Assembly: GCA_016204155.1 (NCBI GenBank)
Contig: JACQLG010000023.1
Coordinates: forward strand, 1-7,323
Length of the DNA: 7,323 nt
Direction: 5' to 3'
Source of the DNA: Candidatus Niyogiibacteriota bacterium
GTDB taxonomy: Bacteria > Patescibacteriota > Minisyncoccia > 1-14-0-10-42-19
Shown: piece after piece, positions 1-5,394 of the stretch
How the letters are laid out: each line of letters begins with the position of its first letter
Position numbering within the stretch: the stretch's first letter is position 1
Made by a program: the position numbers and the translations under genes
The notes under the pieces: model-generated
What the model was told of the DNA's origin: nothing
What the model saw: the letters and a program-made list of their open reading frames with translations, nothing else
Databases searched by the model: none

Positions 1-40
1 TATCTACTGCGAGCAGTGCTATAATGCAGAAGTTGTATAA
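1..40 (+). CDS. C-terminal end of an upstream copy of the multi-zinc-ribbon paralog (partial)
   Basis: Reading from base 2, the first 39 bases encode IYCEQCYNAEVV followed by TAA. This matches the last 12 residues of copy 2 exactly (IVYCEQCYNAEVV) and is nearly the same as the ends of copies 1, 3 and 4. It is therefore the 3' end of another member of the tandem family, cut by the window edge. The CxxC (CEQC) would be the last metal-ligand pair of its C-terminal ribbon. It ends in GTA TAA, as copy 2 does, and not in the overlapping ATGA of copies 1, 3 and 4. The next gene starts 6 nt later. Identity is certain at the level of family; nothing can be said about the rest of the protein. Confidence 0.9.
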   Translation, partial: IYCEQCYNAEVV

Positions 41-46
41 TTTCTT

Positions 47-1819
47 ATGCAATCAGAAATTAAAATCTGTCAAAATTGCAAAAGCCAGTTCGTTATTGAT
101 CCAGAAGATTTTTCATTCTACGAAAAAATCCAGGTTCCGCCGCCGACGTTTTGCTACGAGTGCCGTACCGTCCGCCGGTTGGCATTTCGAAACGAGCTCA
201 ACCTTTACAAACGAAAATGCGCCGCGCCGGAGCACGGCGAAGAAATGATTTCAATTTACGCCCCGGAGAAGCCCCTGGTTATTTATGATCAGAAATTTTG
301 GTGGACGGATGGATGGGATCCGTTTGCCTGCGGCCGACCCTATGATTTCTCAAAACCGTTCTTTCAGCAGTGGTTGGAATTGCGTAATTCGTTCCCGCTC
401 ATGAGCGTTTCCAATTCCAATGCCATAAACAGCGATTACTGCAACGTGGCGGATCAGAGTAAGGATTGTTATTTGATATCGGGTTCTTTTAACTGCGAGA
501 AGACGATGTATTCTAATCGCGTCAACCAGATTAAGGACTCAAGTGATTTGCATGTGGCGCATCGAAGCGAACTTTGCTATGACGGCGTATATCTCTCAGA
601 TTGCTACCGTGTTTTATTAAGTAAAAATTGTTGGCATTGTTTGGATGCATATTTTCTTTATGACTGCCGAAACTGTTCTAATTGTTTCGGCTGCGTAAAT
701 TTGCGCAACAAGCAGTACTGTTTTTTCAATGAACAGTTGTCGAAAGACGAGTATGCCAAGCGGCTTAAAGAGCTTGATCTCGGTGATTATGCCACGGTAA
801 AAAAATTGAAAGATAAATTTGTTGAGCTGCAGAGTCGCGCCATTCATAAGTATGCGGACATCCTCCATTCAGTTAATGTCGTGGGCGATAAGGTTGATAA
901 TGCCAAAAATTGTTACTATGCCTTTGATATCACCGACGGCGCCGAAGATAGCAAATATATTCATTGGGGCGGTTTGGGGGTGCAGGATGTTTATGACGGC
1001 GGCCCCGGCGTGGGCATCGTTAATAACGCATACGAAGTTTTTGATACCGGCCTTGAAGGTTCAATGAATCTTTTCACAAGCGTTGTGTACGGCTCAAACA
1101 ACGTCCGTTACGCTTTCAATTGCTATAATTGTTCTGATTTATTCGGCTGTATCGGCTTGCGCAGTAAACAATATTGTATTTTGAACAAACAATATGCCAA
1201 AGAAGAATATGAGGGCTTGGTTCCTAAAATCATCGCGCACATGAACGAAATGCCGTACGTTGACGGCCGGGGGAGAGTTTACGGATATGGAGAATTTTTC
1301 CCGATGGAGCTGAGTCCATTTGCTTATAACGAAAGTGTCGCCCAGGATTACTTTCCGCTTACCAAAGAAGAGGCGGCGAAGCGGGGATATTCCTGGCGAG
1401 AGAACGAGGAGCGTCATTACGAGCAGACCATGGCGGCATCGCAGCTTCCGGATAACATCAGGGACGTCAGCGACGATATTCTAAAGCAGGTTATCGAATG
1501 CGAGCACAAAGGCGTTTGTAACGATAATTGCACCGTCGCCTTTAAATTTATTCCAGCCGAACTTCAGTTTTATCGCCGTATCGGCATTCCCCTCCCGCAT
1601 TTTTGTTTCAAATGCCGGCATTATGCGCGGCTGCGTCAGCGCCATCCTCTAAAAACGTGGCGCCGCCAATGCGCGTGTGATTATAAAGTTCATAACAACA
1701 CGATTAAACACGCGCATCACCTTCAGGGTCGATGCTCAAATGAATTTGAAACGATATACGCTCCCGATCGACCCGAAATCGTTTACTGCGAAAGTTGCTA
1801 CAATAGTGAAGTAGTATGA
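47..1819 (+). CDS. Multi-zinc-ribbon cysteine-rich protein, array copy 1 (function unknown)
   Basis: The 590-residue product has 33 cysteines. Ribbon A has C8/C11 and C36/C39 around 'FVIDPEDFSFYEKIQVPPPT', a layout like the Pfam probable zinc-ribbon (zf_trcl) type. The second N-terminal ribbon position is degenerate: only C58 remains and the downstream pair has become YDQKFWW (80-86). Residues about 127-225 are a Cys/Asn/Tyr-rich repetitive block ending in CFGCVNLRNKQYC; residues about 282-377 form a second block ending in LFGCIGLRSKQYC. Each is followed by a charged helical stretch. A conserved linker, YGEFFPMELSPFAYNES, lies at 414-430. The C-terminal module has C485/C491/C495 with C520/C523, then C542/C544, C563 and C581/C584. 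There is no signal peptide or membrane segment, so it is probably cytosolic. The start ATG lies 6 nt after the previous stop with no good Shine-Dalgarno nearby; the start is supported because ribbon A begins at residue 8, as in copies 2 and 3. The stop overlaps copy 2 by 4 nt. Metal binding is inferred; the biological role is unknown. Confidence 0.9.
   Translation: MQSEIKICQNCKSQFVIDPEDFSFYEKIQVPPPTFCYECRTVRRLAFRNELNLYKRKCAAPEHGEEMISIYAPEKPLVIYDQKFWWTDGWDPFACGRPYDFSKPFFQQWLELRNSFPLMSVSNSNAINSDYCNVADQSKDCYLISGSFNCEKTMYSNRVNQIKDSSDLHVAHRSELCYDGVYLSDCYRVLLSKNCWHCLDAYFLYDCRNCSNCFGCVNLRNKQYCFFNEQLSKDEYAKRLKELDLGDYATVKKLKDKFVELQSRAIHKYADILHSVNVVGDKVDNAKNCYYAFDITDGAEDSKYIHWGGLGVQDVYDGGPGVGIVNNAYEVFDTGLEGSMNLFTSVVYGSNNVRYAFNCYNCSDLFGCIGLRSKQYCILNKQYAKEEYEGLVPKIIAHMNEMPYVDGRGRVYGYGEFFPMELSPFAYNESVAQDYFPLTKEEAAKRGYSWRENEERHYEQTMAASQLPDNIRDVSDDILKQVIECEHKGVCNDNCTVAFKFIPAELQFYRRIGIPLPHFCFKCRHYARLRQRHPLKTWRRQCACDYKVHNNTIKHAHHLQGRCSNEFETIYAPDRPEIVYCESCYNSEVV
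110..147 (+). repeat. 38-nt block identical between copies 1 and 2 (copy 1 side)
   Basis: These 38 bases in ribbon A are identical to 1879-1916 in copy 2, encoding FSFYEKIQVPPP and flanks. The surrounding sequence of the two genes differs at many third positions, so the block stands out as a likely conversion tract or recently duplicated segment. Confidence 0.8.
1808..1811 (+). promoter_or_regulatory. Weak Shine-Dalgarno-like GAAG for copy 2
   Basis: GAAG ends 4 nt before the ATG at 1816 and lies in the Glu-Val codons of the copy 1 tail. It is weak, and the ATGA overlap suggests coupling by ribosome re-initiation matters more. Confidence 0.35.
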
Positions 1820-3606
1820 TCCAAAAAACGGAGACCTGCCAAAACTGTAAAAATAAGTTCGTCATAGAACCCGAGGACTTTTCATTCTACGAAAAAATCC
1901 AGGTTCCGCCGCCGACATGGTGCCCGGACTGCCGATCACAACGTCGGTTAGTATGGAGAAACGAAAGAATCCTGTATAAAAGGAAAAACGATGCTCCAAA
2001 CAAAGATGAATTGCTGATTTCAAATCATTCATCAGATTTTCCTGCTCCGATTTATGATCAGGATTATTGGCGATCGGATAATTGGGATCCTTTGAGCTAT
2101 GGTCAAGAGTATGATTTTAACAAACCATTTTTCCAACAGTTTAAAGAATTGCTGCAAAAAGTACCGCGAATGAATCTAACCAATCTGCAATCAGTTAATA
2201 GTGAATACTGCAATTTCACATACCAAGCTAAAAATTGTTATCTTAATTTTGCAAGCGATATCAATGAAGATACTGCGTATGTCTACCACACGATTTATTG
2301 TAAGAACTCGCTTGATTTATTAAGCTGCAGAAAAACAGAATGGTGTTCCGAAGGAATTCACTCCCAAGATTCTTACGAAACCTCTTATTTTTGGTTTTCA
2401 AAGGATTGTATAGATTCTCGACTTTTATATAACTGCCATAATTGTCAAAGTTGCGTCGGATGCGTGAATCTTAGAAATGCAAAGTATCAGATTTTTAACC
2501 AACAATACGGTAAAGATGAATATTTAGAAAAGGTCAAAACACTTAATTTGGGCAGTCACAACGATTTTCAAAAGGCATTCAGGCAATTCACGGATTTAAT
2601 AGTAAGATTCCCTCATAAATTTGCTAATATTATTCAGGCCAGAAATGTTTCCGGGGACTATATTACGAATTCTAAAAATTGTTATTTTTGTTTCGATATA
2701 GAGGGTCCGGTTGAGGACTGTAAATATATAATTTACGGAGTGCCGAATTTACGAGATTGCTATGATGGTTACGGAACTGGCAATGGAATGGAAATGGCTT
2801 ATGAAGTAACAAGTGCCGGCGGTAATGCGCAGCGGATCTTTTTCTCGCCCATGGCATGGACTGGCGATTATTATTTTTATTCACACCTTTGTGAAGGAAG
2901 TTCTAATATTTTTGGCTGCGTGGGTCTTCGCCAAAAGAGATATTGCATCCTCAACAAGCAATACACCAAAGAATCCTTCGACAAGCTCAGGATAAAGATT
3001 ATGAAACATATGGAGGAGATGCCGTATACAGATAAGAAAGGGAAAGTGTACAAATACGGCGAATTCTTCCCTCCGGAACTATCCCCCTTCTCCTACAACG
3101 AAACCATAGCCCAGGAGTACTTCCCATTAACCAAAGAGCAGGCAATAGAAAAAGGCTACAAATGGAAAGACCCCGAACCGAGAAATTATCAGATCACAAC
3201 AGCCCACGATCAGCTTCCGGACCATATTAAAGACGTGGATGATTCCATACTTAACCAAACCGTAGGTTGCCAGCACCAAGGTAAATGTAATGAACAATGT
3301 TCGGAGGCCTTCAAAATCATCCCCCAAGAGCTTCAATTCTACAGGAAAATGAACTTGCCCTTACCAAGATTATGCCCTAATTGCCGTCACTATCGGAGAA
3401 TAAAACAGAGAAATCCCCTGAAACTGTGGTATAGAATATGTCAATGTTCAGGTATCCAATCAGACAACAAGGTATATACTAATACCGCCGACCACATTCA
3501 TCATTCCAAAATCGAACATTGCCCCAATGAATTGGAAACAACATACGCTCCCGAACGACCGGAAATCGTCTACTGTGAGCAGTGTTATAATGCTGAAGTT
3601 GTATAA
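1816..3606 (+). CDS. Multi-zinc-ribbon cysteine-rich protein, array copy 2 (function unknown)
   Basis: The 596-residue product has 31 cysteines and aligns without gaps to copy 1 from residue 1 to about 545. Ribbon A is C8/C11 and C36/C39. The second N-terminal ribbon has lost every Cys (residues 57-90; the equivalent of copy 4's YCREC reads YDQDY). The repetitive block covers about 127-216 and ends CVGCVNLRNAKY; the second covers about 282-377 and ends IFGCVGLRQKRYC. The linker YGEFFPPELSPFSYNET is at 414-430. The C-terminal module has C485, C491/C495, C520/C523, C542/C544, C569 and C587/C590. The ATG sits inside the TGA of copy 1 (ATGA), which implies translational coupling; a weak GAAG lies 4 nt upstream. 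The first two thirds look AT-richer with mostly TAT tyrosine codons, while from about 2930 onward TAC becomes common and the DNA closely resembles copy 4, suggesting a mosaic gene. Function is not recognised; zinc binding is inferred from CxxC pairs. Confidence 0.9.
   Translation: MIQKTETCQNCKNKFVIEPEDFSFYEKIQVPPPTWCPDCRSQRRLVWRNERILYKRKNDAPNKDELLISNHSSDFPAPIYDQDYWRSDNWDPLSYGQEYDFNKPFFQQFKELLQKVPRMNLTNLQSVNSEYCNFTYQAKNCYLNFASDINEDTAYVYHTIYCKNSLDLLSCRKTEWCSEGIHSQDSYETSYFWFSKDCIDSRLLYNCHNCQSCVGCVNLRNAKYQIFNQQYGKDEYLEKVKTLNLGSHNDFQKAFRQFTDLIVRFPHKFANIIQARNVSGDYITNSKNCYFCFDIEGPVEDCKYIIYGVPNLRDCYDGYGTGNGMEMAYEVTSAGGNAQRIFFSPMAWTGDYYFYSHLCEGSSNIFGCVGLRQKRYCILNKQYTKESFDKLRIKIMKHMEEMPYTDKKGKVYKYGEFFPPELSPFSYNETIAQEYFPLTKEQAIEKGYKWKDPEPRNYQITTAHDQLPDHIKDVDDSILNQTVGCQHQGKCNEQCSEAFKIIPQELQFYRKMNLPLPRLCPNCRHYRRIKQRNPLKLWYRICQCSGIQSDNKVYTNTADHIHHSKIEHCPNELETTYAPERPEIVYCEQCYNAEVV
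1879..1916 (+). repeat. 38-nt block identical between copies 1 and 2 (copy 2 side)
   Basis: Exact match to 110-147. Copy 3 shares only its first part (to about 'gaaaaaat') and copy 4 differs throughout, so the identity is specific to the 1/2 pair. Confidence 0.8.
3043..3080 (+). repeat. 38-nt block identical between copies 2 and 4 (copy 2 side)
   Basis: Exact match to 6615-6652, covering KVYKYGEFFPPEL in the conserved linker. Copies 1 and 3 encode a similar peptide with clearly different codons. A further exact 31-nt match, 3092-3122 with 6664-6694, follows after a short diverged stretch. Confidence 0.85.
3286..3360 (+). repeat. 75-nt near-identical block shared by copies 2 and 4 (copy 2 side)
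   Basis: It matches 6882-6956 at 72 of 75 positions by direct comparison, and all three differences are synonymous third-position changes (Cys, Ser, Gln codons). It begins at the Cys of CNEQC immediately after the point where copy 4 carries the palindrome and runs through NLP of ribbon A'. Confidence 0.85.
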
Positions 3607-3614
3607 TTTAAGTC

Positions 3615-3620
3615 AGGAAT
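3615..3620 (+). promoter_or_regulatory. Ribosome binding site of copy 3 (AGGAAT)
   Basis: AGGA at 3615-3618 lies 3 nt before the ATG at 3622, in the 15-nt gap after copy 2. It is the only Shine-Dalgarno candidate in the array that lies outside a coding region; the spacing is short. Confidence 0.5.
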
Positions 3621-3621
3621 T

Positions 3622-5394
3622 ATGAATCAGGAATCGCGCATTTGTCAAAGTTGTAAAGCCGAATTCGTCATAGCACCCGAGGATTTTTCATTCTACGAAA
3701 AAATAAAAGTTTCTCCGCCGACATGGTGTCCGGAATGCCGGATGATAAGGCGATTCGCGTGGAGGAATGAGCGCAATCTTTTTCGCCGCAAAGACGACGC
3801 GACCGGGAACGAGATTTTTTCCGGGTTCCCGCAAAATATTTCCGCAAGAGTTTACAATCTTGATTATTGGTGGTCTGACGCTTGGGACCCGATGGAATAT
3901 GGACGGGAGTACGATTTTTCAAGACCGTTTTTTGATCAATTCCGCGAGCTTCTTTACACCGTTCCATGGCCGGCCAAGAGCGTCATATTTATGACGAATT
4001 CCGATTATTGCGATCAAGCTGGATATGTAAAGAATTCTTATCTCTGTTTCAATGCCGGTGAAGTAGAGAATTCCGCCTACTGCATTACTGCTTTTTTCAG
4101 CAAAGACAGTTTTGATCTTTATCAGGCCCGGCATAGCGAACTTTGCTATGAAAATTATATGTCGGATGAAAGCTATCGCGTTTTCCTTTCGGTGAACTGC
4201 GAGGGCTGTACGGATATCTGGTTTTCAAAGAATCTTGTGGGCTGCTCCAATTGTTTCGGATGCGTGAATCTCAGGAATAAGTCGTATCACATCTTCAACA
4301 AGCCGTATTCGAAAGAGGATTATCATGCGTATCTGAAACAATTTGATTTCGGATCGTACCGCGTCAAGGAGGAGTTGACGCGCCGCGCGCATGAATTTTG
4401 GAAGCAATTTCCAATGCGGTTCACGCTTGCCATACGCGTTGTAAATTCGACCGGAGAGCATATTGAAAAATCGAAAAATCTCAAATACTGTTATTCCATC
4501 CACGAGGGAGAAAATTTAGCTTATTCGCAGTTTTTGGAACCCCCCGCAAGCGATTCTTACGATTATACCAATTTTGGGTGGGCGACTTCACAGATGTACG
4601 AATCTCTTACTTGCGGCGATGAATGCGATAATTTTAAATTCTGCTGGGAGTGTTGGCCATCCAGCAGCAATCTTGAATACTGCGCGTTTTGCCGCTCTTC
4701 CTCAAATTTATTCGGATGCGTCGGTTTGAAGAAAAAGGAGTATTGTATTTTTAATCGGCAGTACACCAAAGAGGAATATTTCGAGTTGCGCGATAAAATA
4801 ATCCAGCAGATGAAAGATGTGTCGTATACGGATGCGCGCGGAAGAATTTTTCGCTACGGCGAGTTTTTCCCTCCGGAATTTTCTCCGTTTGCTTATAACG
4901 AAACTCTGGCCGGCGACTTCTTTCCTTTGAGCAAAGCCGAAGCGGAGGCGAGGGGATATTTATGGCGTGAGCCGGAACATAAAGAATATAAAACTACAAT
5001 TAACGCTTCGGATTTGCCGGACAACATAAAAGAGATCGATGATTCAATTCTTAAGGAGGTCATTGGCTGCGTTTCCTGCGGCAGATCTTACCGTATTATA
5101 CAACTGGAACTTGATTTCTATCGCCGTATCGGTCTGCCCTTACCGCGGCTCTGTCCTAATTGCCGTTTTCTTGGGCGGTTTAAATTTGTGAACCCACCAA
5201 AATTATGGCCCGGGAAATGCCAGTGTAGCGGAGCAACAAGCGATCAGCGGCAAGAGACAAGTTATATTTATCGAAATGCCGTCAAACATTTTCATGGCGA
5301 CGATCATTGCCCCAATGAGTTTGAAACCAGCTATGCACCCGGCCGGCCCGAGGTTGTGTACTGTGAGAAGTGTTATCAAAGCGAGGTCGCATGA
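3622..5394 (+). CDS. Multi-zinc-ribbon cysteine-rich protein, array copy 3 (function unknown)
   Basis: The 590-residue product has 31 cysteines. Ribbon A is C8/C11 and C36/C39 with 'KVSPPTWCPECR'. The second N-terminal ribbon has no Cys (residues 57-88). The first repetitive block runs from about 125 to 214 and ends CFGCVNLRNK. The second (about 283-375) is the most divergent of the four, with two CxxC-like pairs not found in the other copies (C341/C344, C354/C357), and ends LFGCVGLKKKEYC. The linker is YGEFFPPEFSPFAYNET (412-428). Its C-terminal ribbon A' has a canonical CVSC pair (C483/C486) with C511/C514, spaced exactly like ribbon A, where the other copies have a longer CxxxC arrangement. 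C533/C535, C563 and C581/C584 complete the C-terminal module. The start is separated from copy 2 by 15 nt and has its own AGGAAT upstream; the stop overlaps copy 4 by ATGA. Role unknown. Confidence 0.9.
   Translation: MNQESRICQSCKAEFVIAPEDFSFYEKIKVSPPTWCPECRMIRRFAWRNERNLFRRKDDATGNEIFSGFPQNISARVYNLDYWWSDAWDPMEYGREYDFSRPFFDQFRELLYTVPWPAKSVIFMTNSDYCDQAGYVKNSYLCFNAGEVENSAYCITAFFSKDSFDLYQARHSELCYENYMSDESYRVFLSVNCEGCTDIWFSKNLVGCSNCFGCVNLRNKSYHIFNKPYSKEDYHAYLKQFDFGSYRVKEELTRRAHEFWKQFPMRFTLAIRVVNSTGEHIEKSKNLKYCYSIHEGENLAYSQFLEPPASDSYDYTNFGWATSQMYESLTCGDECDNFKFCWECWPSSSNLEYCAFCRSSSNLFGCVGLKKKEYCIFNRQYTKEEYFELRDKIIQQMKDVSYTDARGRIFRYGEFFPPEFSPFAYNETLAGDFFPLSKAEAEARGYLWREPEHKEYKTTINASDLPDNIKEIDDSILKEVIGCVSCGRSYRIIQLELDFYRRIGLPLPRLCPNCRFLGRFKFVNPPKLWPGKCQCSGATSDQRQETSYIYRNAVKHFHGDDHCPNEFETSYAPGRPEVVYCEKCYQSEVA
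5383..5387 (+). promoter_or_regulatory. Ribosome binding site of copy 4 (GAGGT) inside the copy 3 tail
   Basis: GAGGT, the Glu-Val codons of the copy 3 C-terminus, ends 3 nt before the ATG at 5391. Its position supports that ATG and not the upstream GTG at 5370. Confidence 0.55.

Noticed and set aside
20..41. TATAAT sequences at 20-25 and 36-41 (and 3602-3607) just before gene starts
   Set aside because: They arise from Tyr-Asn codons and the Val-stop-TTT junction in the conserved gene tail, and no TTGACA-like box lies about 17 nt upstream. The genes are packed as one transcript, so I do not call promoters.
617..868. Open frames on the minus strand and out-of-frame plus-strand frames of 60-99 codons throughout
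   Set aside because: All lie inside the long conserved genes, have no family-like pattern or ribosome binding site, and their encoded peptides are not preserved between the copies.
47..1819. CaiB/BaiF CoA-transferase label
   Set aside because: I recall that some database entries for similar CPR proteins carry this name, but I see no CoA-transferase motif and the Cys-rich ribbon architecture is inconsistent with that fold, so I do not use it.
5370..5390. GTG at 5370 as the start of copy 4
   Set aside because: It would add seven residues with no counterpart in the other copies; ATG 5391 has the ATGA overlap, a GAGGT upstream and matches the N-terminus of copy 2.
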